Assembly (NCBI GenBank): GCA_017427185.1
Contig: JAFRTJ010000026.1
Span: 1 to 57,973 of the forward strand
DNA: 57,973 nt
Reading direction: 5' to 3'
From: Bacteroidaceae bacterium
GTDB taxonomy: Bacteria > Bacteroidota > Bacteroidia > Bacteroidales > Bacteroidaceae
Shown: piece after piece, positions 7,549 to 17,500 of the stretch
Layout: the number at the start of each line of letters is the position of its first letter
Numbering within the stretch: the first letter of the stretch is position 1
The notes under the pieces: model-generated
Seen by the model: the letters and a program-made list of their open reading frames with translations, nothing else
Database searches by the model: none
Told to the model about the DNA's origin: nothing
Made by a program: the position numbers and the translations under genes

Positions 7549-8907
7549 TCAAATTGGTTCAAACGAGTTAAGATCTGCTTTTAATTTCGCGACTTCGGAG
7601 GCAAGAGTTTCTGGTAAGAAACGAGCATAAACTTTTTCTGTAACATCCGTACTACCATGTCCCAGCAAACGACTTACAACAGACATTGACAATCCCTTGT
7701 TCAAAGCAAAGACTGCAAAAGTATGACGGGCTACATGCATCGAAAGATTAAACGGAAGGCTTAGATTCTCTCCTACGACCACAAGCGACTGATTGATGCA
7801 CTTTGTAGCATTGTTCCTAGCCTTGTATAAGGCTTCTGCGTCATCAAGATTCAGATCGTCTTTGACGAGGTTGAACACATATCGGCATCCGTCTCTCTTC
7901 TCTTGCCACTGACGCAAAATACGTATAGCTGGTTCAGTTAGAGGAATAACATGACGCTTGTTAGTCTTAATCATAATCTTCCTCAGTTCTTTCTTTTCAA
8001 AGTTTATATGTCCCCATTGCAGCGTCATGACATCCACGACACGAAGCCCACACGCATGAAAGGCAAAGAAGAACATTTCAAGAAATTCTTTGCGTCGAGA
8101 TTCTGTGCACGTTTTATAATATTCCAGCAACTTAATCATTTGCTCATTGCTCAGACTCTTACCATCAAACTCAGCTTCTTCGTCAGATAAGGTAGGTCTT
8201 GTGACAATACGCATATCTTGAATGCGGGCGTTTATGGTAGAAGGTATCATGCCCAATTCACACGCATACGCGCACGATTTTATAATAGGTGTCAAGGCAT
8301 GGTTGATGGTTTCATCGCCGTTTTGCTTAATCTCCCTACGCCATTCAATGTAGCTATCTATAAGTTCAGGTGTGATATCGCCAACAAAAATCTTGTCGGG
8401 CTCATAAGTCCCTTGTTTTGTTGCACGCAAGAAAGTTGTGAATACATTCATGCAACACTTCCCATTCATATAACGGCTTCTTCCTATTCTATTCCGAGAA
8501 TAGTCCGACTCAAGACGTTCCATAGTAAACTTAACAAAATCCTTGCCTTGGTCCTTTCTTGTCAATGGCTTATCTGCAAGAAAGCCCATGATGACTTCCG
8601 CAGTAATCTGATGAGGATGCTTTTCATTGTATTCTGCAAGCAAATAGTCTATACGTTCAACACGTCCATTAAGTATTTGGTTCATATGAGCATACTCTGG
8701 GCCATAGCTGGAACGTATTATGCCGCGACCATTGTCACCAGCTTGATTCCAGTCTCCTACTTTAACAAAGATATTAGTTGTCCTTCTGAGTACTTGTCTG
8801 TTCCAGGTGTATTCAAGTTCGACAGGATATGCTTTATCCCGTTCTGGCTGCTTTGGCACACGCAGTCTAAATTTTCCAAGCGGATAGAGTCTTTTTGGCC
8901 GTCCCAT
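7549..8907 (-). CDS. int: Tyrosine recombinase (integrase) of the mobilizable element
   Basis: 452-residue site-specific tyrosine recombinase that would integrate and excise the element. An N-terminal Arm-type DNA-binding segment occupies about residues 1-100, a core-binding (SAM-like) domain 120-215, and the catalytic domain 250-440. All catalytic positions are visible: R289 in HACGLRVVDV, a Lys-rich beta-hairpin at 309-318, H391-x-x-R394 in HVARHTF, H417 in LLGHGST and the nucleophile Y427 in KVYARF. It resembles the Bacteroides NBU/CTn-type integrases. It is the last element gene, and repeated TTTAGAC motifs lie directly upstream, which suggests the attachment site is close by. Confidence 0.93.
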   Translation of the reverse strand: MGRPKRLYPLGKFRLRVPKQPERDKAYPVELEYTWNRQVLRRTTNIFVKVGDWNQAGDNGRGIIRSSYGPEYAHMNQILNGRVERIDYLLAEYNEKHPHQITAEVIMGFLADKPLTRKDQGKDFVKFTMERLESDYSRNRIGRSRYMNGKCCMNVFTTFLRATKQGTYEPDKIFVGDITPELIDSYIEWRREIKQNGDETINHALTPIIKSCAYACELGMIPSTINARIQDMRIVTRPTLSDEEAEFDGKSLSNEQMIKLLEYYKTCTESRRKEFLEMFFFAFHACGLRVVDVMTLQWGHINFEKKELRKIMIKTNKRHVIPLTEPAIRILRQWQEKRDGCRYVFNLVKDDLNLDDAEALYKARNNATKCINQSLVVVGENLSLPFNLSMHVARHTFAVFALNKGLSMSVVSRLLGHGSTDVTEKVYARFLPETLASEVAKLKADLNSFEPI

Positions 8908-8946
8908 ATCTTAGTTGTTTATTTGTCATTTATCCATGAGGATGTG

Positions 8947-8954
8947 CAAAGGTA
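8947..8954 (-). promoter_or_regulatory. -7 box upstream of integrase
   Basis: Minus-strand TACCTTTG matches TAnnTTTG and lies 40 bp upstream of the integrase ATG. A GTTTGTTTG stretch upstream may supply a -33 TTTG, but its spacing (16 bp) is not ideal. Confidence 0.5.
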
Positions 8955-8960
8955 GTGATT

Positions 8961-9104
8961 TTTAGACAAACAAACACAATTTCCGATGTTAAAAATCGTA
9001 ATTTAGACAAATAAAACAGGCTGTTTAAGGCTATAAAACACCAGCGAGACAAACAAATAAAAATTGTCTATCTCGCTGGTATTAAATGTTTTAGACTAAA
9101 TAAA
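8961..9104. repeat. Repeated TTTAGACAAA motifs, possible integrase arm sites
   Basis: Four AT-rich direct repeats occur between the integrase and the next chromosomal gene: TTTAGACAAACAAA (8961-8974), TTTAGACAAATAAA (9002-9015), GAGACAAACAAATAAA (9046-9061) and TTTAGACTAAATAAA (9090-9104). Direct repeats beside an integrase gene often are arm-type binding sites flanking attR or attL. The crossover core cannot be located because the other element end is outside the window. Confidence 0.45.
9041..9079 (-). terminator. Probable terminator of the DUF2795 gene
   Basis: A perfect 9-bp inverted repeat, CCAGCGAGA (9041-9049) with TCTCGCTGG (9071-9079), lies about 30 bp past the stop of the minus-strand gene at 9110-9331 and is followed on that strand by TGTTTTAT. 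Confidence 0.55.
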
Positions 9105-9109
9105 GTCTA

Positions 9110-9331
9110 CTAATATTCATCCTCGTTGAAAAGGAAGTCTTCTTTGGTTGGATAATCTGGCCACACGTCCTCTATTGTTTCATACACGTCACCTTCGTCT
9201 TCCAAATCATTAAGATTCTCAATCACTTCCATGGGAGCACCACTTCTGACAGCATAGTCTATCAATTCCTCCTTTGTAGCAGGCCAAGGAGCATCCTCCA
9301 ATTTGGAAGCTAATTCCAGTGTCCAATACAT
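9110..9331 (-). CDS. DUF2795 family small acidic protein
   Basis: 73-residue acidic protein. The sequence TLELASKLEDAPWPATKEEL, DYAVRSGAPMEVIENL and the acidic tail WPDYPTKEDFLFNEDEY match the DUF2795 proteins conserved across Bacteroidales. Function is unknown. It is monocistronic by appearance: a canonical promoter lies upstream (9404-9374) and a hairpin downstream. It is the first chromosomal gene beyond the mobile element. Confidence 0.85.
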   Translation of the reverse strand: MYWTLELASKLEDAPWPATKEELIDYAVRSGAPMEVIENLNDLEDEGDVYETIEDVWPDYPTKEDFLFNEDEY

Positions 9332-9373
9332 ATTTTATATAATATTTATAGTTAATACTCTTTTTTTGAGGCG

Positions 9374-9404
9374 CAAATATACAACATTATTTTGTTACAT
9401 TCAA
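9374..9404 (-). promoter_or_regulatory. Promoter of the DUF2795 gene
   Basis: On the minus strand, TTG (9404-9402), 20 bp, then TATATTTG (9381-9374): a complete Bacteroidota -33/-7 pair, 43 bp upstream of the ATG. The -33 element lies within the end of the adenosyltransferase gene. Confidence 0.75.
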
Positions 9405-9955
9405 CGTTTCTTCCAAAGAATTTCATCCACTCCTGCCAAAAAATTCAGTCGACAAGCCAAAACGTAAAAGTAATCGCTCAATCGATTGATATAGGAAGTC
9501 ACATTCTCGTCCACAGGAGACTCTTTTGCAAGCGTATAAATACGACGCTCTGCACGACGGCACACCGTTCTGCACACATGAGCCACAGCCGCCGCTCTAC
9601 AGCCGCCCGGCAGAGTAAAACCACGCCAACCTGGCAACCCGTCGTTAGCCTGGTCGATAGCCTGCTCCAAGTCTGCCACATCCTTTTGCGAGATGACCAT
9701 TGTTGGCTGGCGGTCGGCATCAGGTTCAGTAGCCAACTGGCAACCTAACGTGAAGAGATCACACTGGCAACGAATCAAACGCTGGCGATCCACTTCATCG
9801 CTAACGTAGGTCAAAAGCAGACCCAACTGGCAGTTCAGCTCGTCCACAGTGCCATAAGCATCTAATCTGGCACAAGATTTCTCCACTCTTCTTCCGCTGG
9901 CCAAGCTGGTCATTCCCCCATCACCTGTTCGAGTATATACATTGCTCTTTTTCAT
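9401..9955 (-). CDS. Cob(I)alamin adenosyltransferase, PduO type
   Basis: 184-residue ATP:co(I)rrinoid adenosyltransferase that converts cob(I)alamin and ATP to adenosylcobalamin in the cytosol. Family hallmarks are visible: the N-terminal ATP-binding YTRTGDGGMTSL (about residues 7-18), DAYGTVDELNCQLG (about 32-45), CRTVCRRAERR (about 128-138) with its arginines, and the C-terminal YINRLSDYFYVLACRLN (about 154-170). Length is normal for the family. It ends just before the DUF2795 gene and lies two bases downstream of the unknown gene at 9958-10485, so the latter two are probably one transcript. Confidence 0.93.
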   Translation of the reverse strand: MKKSNVYTRTGDGGMTSLASGRRVEKSCARLDAYGTVDELNCQLGLLLTYVSDEVDRQRLIRCQCDLFTLGCQLATEPDADRQPTMVISQKDVADLEQAIDQANDGLPGWRGFTLPGGCRAAAVAHVCRTVCRRAERRIYTLAKESPVDENVTSYINRLSDYFYVLACRLNFLAGVDEILWKKR

Positions 9956-9957
9956 GG

Positions 9958-10485
9958 TTAAAAATTCACTATATAATATTGTTTGTTGTATTTTGGATCA
10001 AAGAATGCTATGCCTACATCATAGAGGTCAAACGCCAGCACATAGGGCAGTGACTTGAACCAACTCAGGTTTTCCCTCAAGTTGTCCACCACTAGCATGC
10101 TATTTTGTGACAAGGATTCCACTATTCGTTCTTCAGGAGAAAGCAAGTAGCAGAAATCCACCTGTGTTCCATCTGCCTCATGCAGGACAACAGCCTTATG
10201 GCAACCGTTCTTCAAGTACCTCTCCAGCAATTCATTGCCACCCTTTACGATCATTTTTCGTGGCTGAACATAATTCACACAACGAAACAGCAGATGGAAC
10301 AACCTGCGAATACGGAACCTTTGACTCAAACTCAACAGCTTGTCGCAATCCTGATAGGCATAGAAAGCATTATTCTCGTAAATCACCTCTGTAATGAAGC
10401 GGAAAGCAAATGGGGAATGCACTCCGTAACCACAACGATGACGGATTCTCATCAACCAAACGAAAGGATTTGTCAACATCTGCAT
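9958..10485 (-). CDS. Unknown protein with GYGVHSPFAF motif
   Basis: 175-residue protein, probably cytosolic (no signal peptide or membrane segment). The N-terminal RHRCGYGVHSPFAFRFITEVI resembles the start of a Bacteroidota family of class I SAM-dependent methyltransferase-like proteins. No glycine-rich SAM-binding loop is obvious, and later parts (LAFDLYDVGIAFFDPKYNKQYY) resemble only the end of that fold, so it may be a reduced or inactive relative. It is immediately upstream of the cobalamin adenosyltransferase gene. A TAACTTTG box ends only 9 bp before its ATG, so the mRNA may have almost no leader, or translation may start at the second ATG (10479). Confidence 0.6.
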   Translation of the reverse strand: MQMLTNPFVWLMRIRHRCGYGVHSPFAFRFITEVIYENNAFYAYQDCDKLLSLSQRFRIRRLFHLLFRCVNYVQPRKMIVKGGNELLERYLKNGCHKAVVLHEADGTQVDFCYLLSPEERIVESLSQNSMLVVDNLRENLSWFKSLPYVLAFDLYDVGIAFFDPKYNKQYYIVNF

Positions 10486-10493
10486 TCTGACTA

Positions 10494-10501
10494 CAAAGTT
10501 A
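10494..10501 (-). promoter_or_regulatory. -7 box very close to start of the 9958-10485 gene
   Basis: Minus-strand TAACTTTG fits TAnnTTTG. A convincing -33 TTG at 19-21 bp is absent. Transcription would start within a few bases of the ATG. The remaining 10502-10716 shows no gene. Confidence 0.45.
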
Positions 10502-10716
10502 ACTTAATTCTGTTGAACGAGGTGATTTAGAAGATACCATTTTTTGTTAATTTTACTTAATTTGAATGTCAAAAAACAGTTTGACACCTCTAAAGTCTCC
10601 AAATCTCCGTACATTTACACCCTCAAACCATATTTATATATGAGATTTGGGACAAAAAAGAACCGATTGAGAAAACATTTTATTTATCATTTATTAACTC
10701 TAAAAAAACTAAAAGC

Positions 10717-13700
10717 ATGAGAAAAATTACTTCTTTGTTGAGTTTACTTCTCTTGACGATGGTTTCTTTGAACGTGAGCGCTCAAAACATCGAGGACTAT
10801 GGTACTCCTCTGATAACTGACGCTTCTCAGTTCTATGACAACCAATACGGAGATGAAGGAGAAGGAACAGACTTGAGTCTGCTGATTGACTATGACAACT
10901 CCACTTTCTGGCACACTGACTGGCGTGGCAGGGAGCATCCTGACGGAGAACACCATTGGCTGTTCGTCAAGTTCAACGAACCCGTTTCAGGTAAGCTGGT
11001 AGTATGGATGGTTCGTCGTGGCACAACCAACGACCACCCCATCAAGATGTTGGTAGAAGGCAGCAACGACCCTGCTGAGAGCAACAACGACAAGGTATGG
11101 ACCCCCATCACAGAGATTTCATTCCCCTTCGATGGACAGGGCACACAAACCCAGAGTCCCTCTTTCGACGTGGAGACTCCCTATACCTACCTGCGCTTTG
11201 CCGCATCTGACTGTATGCCAGCCGACCCAGGTTTCCGCAAATACTGGCATACCGCTGAGTTCCAGCTCTACCAGATTGAGGACGAGATGGCAGAATTGAG
11301 GGCTCAGCTGGAAGCATGTCTTTACAACTACGACGCTTATTGCCGTCTCTCCCAAGGAGACTATGTAGAGCGTCTGAACATGGGCGAGGATTTTGGCCAG
11401 TATAGCGACCTCGAGGCTGAGGCAGCCTTCCTGGATGCTCTGGATGAAGTTTTCCTCATTTTGGATGGTCAGAAAGAAATGCCCACCACCAAAGAAGAGA
11501 TTCAGGCTATTGTTGATGGAGTAAACGAGAATTATAATAAGGTAATAGCTTCAGAGAACCTGTTCAAACTGAACAAGGATGGATACTATCGAGTTATTGG
11601 TGGCATGCCTTATTATTCCGACGTAGAGACTGGCGAGGTGGATGACGCAGGTGAGCCTATCAAGGAACGCAGGTATCACAACATCGCTATGTATGGCGAC
11701 GTTGATGGCTATGGCTACTGGAAGGCTTACGATCCCACAGACTGCCGCCAAGTATGGAAACTCGAGCAGAAAGAGGGTGGCATCAAGATGGTCAATGCAG
11801 CTTCTGACATGCAGTTCAGCACATTCGGCTCTCCTGTCACTATGAGTTTGGAAGCTGACACCCTGGTGGTCTTCGACTTCGCAGGCAAGGAGAACGGTCA
11901 CGACATCATTTACATCCGTATGTCTGGCGCTGCCCGCGGATCTGGCAATTACCTGCATCAGTGGGGACACTCTCGTGGAGCAGGTTCCAACTACTACATG
12001 TGCTCTTGGAACCCAACCTTCACCTATGGAGAGCCCTACGAGAGCGACAAGGGTACCTCTGAGTGGTATCTTGAAGAGGTTTCCGATGAGGAGGCTGAGG
12101 CTTTGATCAAGGCATACGAACCCATCAAGAACCACGATGTTCTGGTTCTGCAGTACGAGGAGTTGATTGGCAAATCACAAAACGCTCTCGCCATTTCCAA
12201 GGAAGAGGCTTCATCGCCCACCGTTTCTGACAATTCACAATTCAGCTCTTGGTGTACAGAGAGTTCTGAAGGCTCTATCAACAATCTTTTGGATGGCGAT
12301 CCTGGAACCTTCTGGCACAGCACCTGGACAGGTGGCAATGTAGACAACCACACTCATGGTATCGACGTTAAGTACGATGAACCCGTTTCTGGTACGTTCA
12401 AGGTTTGGGTGGCACGTCGTGGAACCAACGGAAACGATGACAATGTGACCCTCTTCAGCGTTTATGGCTCCAACGACGAGTCTCTGCTCGAGTCAGGCAG
12501 CGAGGAAGGTTGGACCCAGATTGGTGTTCAGACCCTGCCTTGGTCAAGTTCAATTCTATCTCAGTATGCAGAAGAGACCTTCACCATCGACGAGGCTACA
12601 CCTTATCAGTATCTCCGCTTCTACAACGACCAGACCCGTGGTCCCAACAGCGGCAACAACGACCGTGGATACTTCCACATGGGTGACTTCAACGTTTACA
12701 AGATTACTGGCAAGCAGCAATTGGCAAGCATGGGCGAGGTTGGCGATCGTTTGATTGCAGCTATCGCTACTGCAGAAGCTACAGATCGTGCCACTATGCA
12801 ATATGACGACCTGTTGGCTCTGCAAGCTGCCTACGATGCATTCACCGCTGTCCTGGTAGATCCTACTGAGTTGCGCAATGCCATCTCCAACAACCGCACC
12901 GTTACCATCGACTATGCTGAGGGTGAGGATCCTGGTTGCTACGCTACACCTGACACAAAGGATGCTTTGGAAGCACTCCTTGCAGAGGCTCAGGCTTACA
13001 ACGAACTGGGTGCCTACACCAAGGAGAAGAACGCAGAATACGTCGAGAAAATCAATGCTGCTGTAGAGGCATACAGAAAGGGTCGCAATCCTATCTCTAC
13101 AGACAAGTGGTATCTCTTCCGTCACATGACTGAGGAGCAGAGTCAGCAGTACAACATCAGCACCAACTCTATCCTCTACGGACAGATTGTTGCTGCTGGT
13201 TACCAGGATGAGGAAGGCAAAGCTGTATCTTACGATCCTGAGGCAATCCGCACAGGCTCTCAGATGTACTTCTTCAACGAGGACAACGTATCCGATATGG
13301 ATGCTGCCATGTTCCGCTTCGTTGCCATCTCTGACAGCACCTATGCTATCCAGAACAAGGCCAACGGTCTCTATATCTGCCGTCAGGCTCAGGGCGACAT
13401 CGTAACACTGGATCTGACTCCTTCTCAATTCCATGTTGAGTCAATTGGTTACGGCCAGAACCTGATCGTCATGACAGCCATCGACGGAACCACCTTCAGC
13501 GCACCCAACCTGAATGCTTGGGCCAACGAGAACGGTAGCCTCCTGCAATGGTGGAACGACACCTATGCTGGTTGCAACTCTACCTTCATGATCGAGATTG
13601 CTGAGGATGTTAATCCTGACGACATCGCCAACACCTTCAAGAAGGACATCAAGCCTGGCAAGATTTATTCTATGTGCTATCCTGTCAGCATCACAGATGT

Positions 13701-14271
13701 TGAGAACGAAGGCGAAATGTACGCTGTTGCTGGTACCTATACCCAGGATGGCAAGAACTATGTAGGTCTGAAAGCAATCGAGACCAGCGAGCCAGGCGTT
13801 CCCTTCGTCTATATCTATGGTGACATCGACAACTTCAACCCTGAGGCTGAGACAGCAGACATTACCTTCCAGAAGGGCGACGTCATCGTAAACGATCCCA
13901 GCAGAGATGGTGCTTACAAGGGTACCTACGTTTACGAGTGGGTTGACAAGGGTCTCGTAGCATTCGTTGACAACAAGGCTGTTGTTACCGATGGTGAGGA
14001 GAACACAGATTGCACTCGCGACATCTCTCCCAACACAGGTTACATCGAGTTTGGCAAGACCACCGTTGATCCCGCTTCCGTAGACTTCTACGTAGAGATC
14101 GAAGGTACGATCGAGGATGGCATCCAGAGCGCAATTGCTAACGTAGCCAAGGCTGGCAATGTCTACAACACGGCAGGTCAGCTCGTTCGCAGCAATGCTA
14201 CTCTCAAGAGCTTGAAGGGTCTGGAGAAGGGTGTTTACATCCTCAACGGAACCAAGGTTCTTGTTAAGTAA
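10717..14271 (+). CDS. Secreted two-discoidin-domain protein with T9SS-like tail
   Basis: 1184-residue secreted protein. A signal peptide (residues 1-22, ...SLNVSAQ) is followed by an F5/8 type C-like domain (about 30-190; FWHTDWRGREHPDGEHHWLFV, VRRGTTN, VEGSND), a helical segment (about 190-280), a middle region of unknown fold, and a second F5/8-like domain (about 495-690; NLLDGDPGTFWHSTW, VARRGTNGND, VYGSND). Two further helical and beta regions lead to a short C-terminal sorting-like tail, VYNTAGQLVR...LEKGVYILNGTKVLVK. No catalytic motif was seen, so carbohydrate or cell-surface binding is the safest reading. It is followed by two terminator hairpins and a 22-bp repeat array, so it is probably transcribed separately from the M60 gene. 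Confidence 0.75.
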   Translation: MRKITSLLSLLLLTMVSLNVSAQNIEDYGTPLITDASQFYDNQYGDEGEGTDLSLLIDYDNSTFWHTDWRGREHPDGEHHWLFVKFNEPVSGKLVVWMVRRGTTNDHPIKMLVEGSNDPAESNNDKVWTPITEISFPFDGQGTQTQSPSFDVETPYTYLRFAASDCMPADPGFRKYWHTAEFQLYQIEDEMAELRAQLEACLYNYDAYCRLSQGDYVERLNMGEDFGQYSDLEAEAAFLDALDEVFLILDGQKEMPTTKEEIQAIVDGVNENYNKVIASENLFKLNKDGYYRVIGGMPYYSDVETGEVDDAGEPIKERRYHNIAMYGDVDGYGYWKAYDPTDCRQVWKLEQKEGGIKMVNAASDMQFSTFGSPVTMSLEADTLVVFDFAGKENGHDIIYIRMSGAARGSGNYLHQWGHSRGAGSNYYMCSWNPTFTYGEPYESDKGTSEWYLEEVSDEEAEALIKAYEPIKNHDVLVLQYEELIGKSQNALAISKEEASSPTVSDNSQFSSWCTESSEGSINNLLDGDPGTFWHSTWTGGNVDNHTHGIDVKYDEPVSGTFKVWVARRGTNGNDDNVTLFSVYGSNDESLLESGSEEGWTQIGVQTLPWSSSILSQYAEETFTIDEATPYQYLRFYNDQTRGPNSGNNDRGYFHMGDFNVYKITGKQQLASMGEVGDRLIAAIATAEATDRATMQYDDLLALQAAYDAFTAVLVDPTELRNAISNNRTVTIDYAEGEDPGCYATPDTKDALEALLAEAQAYNELGAYTKEKNAEYVEKINAAVEAYRKGRNPISTDKWYLFRHMTEEQSQQYNISTNSILYGQIVAAGYQDEEGKAVSYDPEAIRTGSQMYFFNEDNVSDMDAAMFRFVAISDSTYAIQNKANGLYICRQAQGDIVTLDLTPSQFHVESIGYGQNLIVMTAIDGTTFSAPNLNAWANENGSLLQWWNDTYAGCNSTFMIEIAEDVNPDDIANTFKKDIKPGKIYSMCYPVSITDVENEGEMYAVAGTYTQDGKNYVGLKAIETSEPGVPFVYIYGDIDNFNPEAETADITFQKGDVIVNDPSRDGAYKGTYVYEWVDKGLVAFVDNKAVVTDGEENTDCTRDISPNTGYIEFGKTTVDPASVDFYVEIEGTIEDGIQSAIANVAKAGNVYNTAGQLVRSNATLKSLKGLEKGVYILNGTKVLVK

Positions 14272-14288
14272 GAATGAACCACTTCCCT

Positions 14289-14314
14289 ATCCTCTCCATA
14301 GGAGAGGATCTTTT
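14289..14314 (+). terminator. First terminator hairpin after the discoidin-domain gene
   Basis: Perfect 9-bp stem ATCCTCTCC-ATA-GGAGAGGAT (14289-14309) followed by CTTTTA, 18 bp past the stop codon. Confidence 0.75.
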
Positions 14315-14332
14315 AGGAAGAAACTTATTCAA

Positions 14333-14368
14333 TCCGCCTTCCTTAGGGAGGGCGGATTTCTTTTCTCT
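14333..14368 (+). terminator. Second tandem terminator hairpin
   Basis: Ten-bp stem TCCGCCTTCC (14333-14342) with GGAGGGCGGA (14347-14356), one G-T pair and a TTAG loop, followed by TTTCTTTTC. It lies 24 bp after the first hairpin. Confidence 0.75.
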
Positions 14369-14385
14369 TGAAGTCAGCAAAAACA

Positions 14386-14461
14386 CAACGTGTTGAAACC
14401 GCAAAGTCAACACGTTGAAACCTCAAACACAACGTGTTGAATCCGCCAACTCAACGTGTTG
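14386..14461. repeat. 22-bp-period array A of CAACRYGTTG, 4 units
   Basis: Near-palindromic 10-mers start at 14386, 14408, 14430 and 14452, exactly 22 bp apart. The central dinucleotide is GT, AC, GT, GT. Spacers are 12 nt and similar but not identical (for example AAACCGCAAAGT). The array sits between two same-strand genes, past the tandem terminators. Confidence 0.9.
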
Positions 14462-14536
14462 CGTCCTGGAAACTCAGAAAAACAGTCCTTAAACAGATTT
14501 TAATGCAAACAAAGCAGGAATATGAAAAAAAATCCG

Positions 14537-14544
14537 TAACTTTG
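14537..14544 (+). promoter_or_regulatory. -7 box of the M60 gene
   Basis: TAACTTTG matches TAnnTTTG. No TTG was found at the usual distance. Transcription would begin near 14548, favouring the ATG at 14573 over the one at 14558. Confidence 0.5.
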
Positions 14545-14572
14545 CATTTCAATTAACATGTATGAAACGAAC

Positions 14573-17500
14573 ATGAAAAAATCTTTTCTCCTGCTTTTGT
14601 TGACTCTAACGTCCATTTGGAGCTCTTCTATCTCTTTTGCACAGGCCCCATCAGACTTTAGCGGCAAAATATTTTCCGTTGGCAGCAATGTCAACAACCT
14701 GGAAACTGGAAAATGGTATTTCCTTTTCAACGCAAGCGTAGGCCGATACGTGGTAGAAGGGGAAGGCAACACACTGGGGGTGACGGCCACCTCGCCCAAC
14801 AGGCTGAACGCTTCAAGCAACCTGGGATATCTGGTGCAACTGGAAGCTGCTGAGCAAGAAGGTCAATATTACATCAAGACGGGCCTGGGGAATTATTTCT
14901 GCAATGTTACTGCCCAAAAGAACAATGGCACGAGTGCCAACCCTGATGAGCAATACGCATACGCCATCAGCTGCTTCAATGAGACTGAAGGGCACTGGTT
15001 GCTGCAAAGCAATCCCAACAATCCTAATAACCTGAAATACTTTCTGCAGGCAAGTGCGACAAAACTGGCAGCAGGCATCAGCATGGGTCCCTTGAATGGT
15101 GACCGCGACTGGTATTTCCGCGAGGCAAAATTGACCTCTGCTGATGAGTTGAAGGGAAGAGACTATGTGAATTTTGTGCTTGGACAAGGAGGATTGGTTC
15201 GTCTGACCAATCGAAGACGCACGAACTACTCGTTGGCTGACAACGGCACCAATACGGTAGGCCAACCCAACAACAAGCAATCCCTGCAGCAGGTTTGGGT
15301 GCTGGAGAAGAAAGGAACTGGTTACACCCTGAGAAACGGCGACACAGGCCGTTTCCTCAATGACGACAACAATTTCCGTTCTCCCAGCAACTCTCCAGCC
15401 TCACTATATATTCAATTCAGCCCCAACAACAGCGGGGAGAGCAGCTGGATAAACATCAGCGAGGACAGCAAGTTCAGTGGGAATGTCTGCCTGAATCTGA
15501 ATGGCGACAGTCCTACGACTCTTTACAAATGGACCTGCGAAGGTGATGCTGGTTCTGACTGGACCATTACCCAAGTGAAAGAGTACACTTTGGAGGAAGT
15601 GCATGAACATCTCAACGGAAGCTCCAAGTACGTTAGCGAACTGAGCGAAGATGAATACTATCGCATTGTGTGTACCCTCTACGACCGGGTAATCACAGAA
15701 AGCACTTCAGAGAACACCTTGAATGGAGCGCCAGCAAGCCAAGAGAAGATCAATCAGATTTGGCGCTTGAAGAAGAAGGGAAACGAATACCTGATTCAAA
15801 ATGCTCTGACGGATCGCTACATCACCAAGCAAAACGGTGCATTCAGCAAAACCTACAAGACTTCAACCAGTAGTGCCGCTGGGAACTTCACCATAAATCG
15901 AACAAGCGACCAATGGAACAACACCTGGCTCATCACAGACACCAGAAACGTTGGTCTCCATTGTGCCAGCACCCAATCATATGATATCGTTGGATGGTAC
16001 ACAGACGCAGAAGCATCCGTCTGGGCATTCGAGAAAGTGGATATCACTCAGGAAGAAATCGATGCTGCTAAAGAAACCTTGAACGAATACAACACGTTGG
16101 TGACCAATATAAGCAGTTATCAGAAAGCGCTCGACAAGCTGTTCAGCGACAAAGCCTGCACGACTCTTCGCAGCGAGATACAGGCGCTCAGCAACGAGGA
16201 ACTCGTTCAAAACCAAGATTTTGCTTCTCTCAACAAAGAGATGAAAGCGATGGTGCTGAAGATAAAAGATGATTCCTGGATAGTGAACACAGATGCCAGC
16301 ACAGGCTACAGCAAGAGTCTGGAAAAATTCTTCCGCATGGCAGACTATCGCGTCTACAGCCATTACCAGAAGATGGCCTCGAACGAATATGCAGGACAAA
16401 GCTACAGCTTCGGAAAACTCTCTAATCCAACGGGCATCATGGCGGCAGCAGGTGACATTCTCTATATCTATGTGGACAGCAATCCCAGCAATGATTGCAC
16501 CCTGCAGTTAGAGGCGTGCAGCACAGAGGGAAATCCAGGCGATCATCAGACAGGAAGTGTAATGACGCTGAAGGCCGGATTGAATGTGATTCAATATTCA
16601 GAGCCCAAACAACTCTACATCTTCTATCAGTTGAACGATCCCAAGAAATTCCTTGCGAACTATCCAGACATCAAGATACACATCGAAGGCGGGCAAGTGA
16701 CAGGTTATTGGGATGCAACCCGCAATATGACGAACGAAGATTGGCAACTGATGAAGAAATCCGGTTTCCTGACTATCAGTCCTGTCATCAATCTGAAGAC
16801 CAAGCATCTGGTGTTCGCAATGGATGCTGGTGAGGTTCTGAAAGCCATCACAGCTGCTCACAACCAAACAGGCGACAAGATGGAAGACGTTGAAAAGCTC
16901 ATGAGAATTTGGGACTTGATTGTTGCCAACGAGGAATCCTATCAAGGTCTGGAAGATTTGGAAGGCAGATACAACAATATCTGGAATGCCTTCAGTATAG
17001 ATTACAATTACATGTTTGCCACTACCTATGGGACTTACTACAACATCAGCACCTTGGGAACCGTCATGAACTACTATGCGATGACACATCAAGGTGAGGG
17101 TAATGAAGGTGGCGCCATGTGGGGCCCTAGTCACGAGATAGGTCACAACCACCAGAAGGCCATCAATATGGTTGGTACTACGGAAAGCAGCAACAACTTG
17201 TTCTCCAACATCAATCTTTTTGAACAGGGTGTGAGCACTACCCGCTACAAATCTCCTATGGAAAACTTCTCCTGCTTCAACAAAAGGGAACCTTGGAACT
17301 CACGCGACATTACAGTCTCGACTCGCATGTTCTTCCAGCTCTACCTTTATTTCCATGTAATGCACAACGATGAAACTTTCCTTCCTCGCCTGTTCAAAGC
17401 CTTGCGCCAAGATCCCATCAATCCTCAGGGAGATGGCTGGGATGCAAGCCTCACGAGTGGCGATAACGTAGGCGGATATAAGAGTTATGGACGGCAGGAT

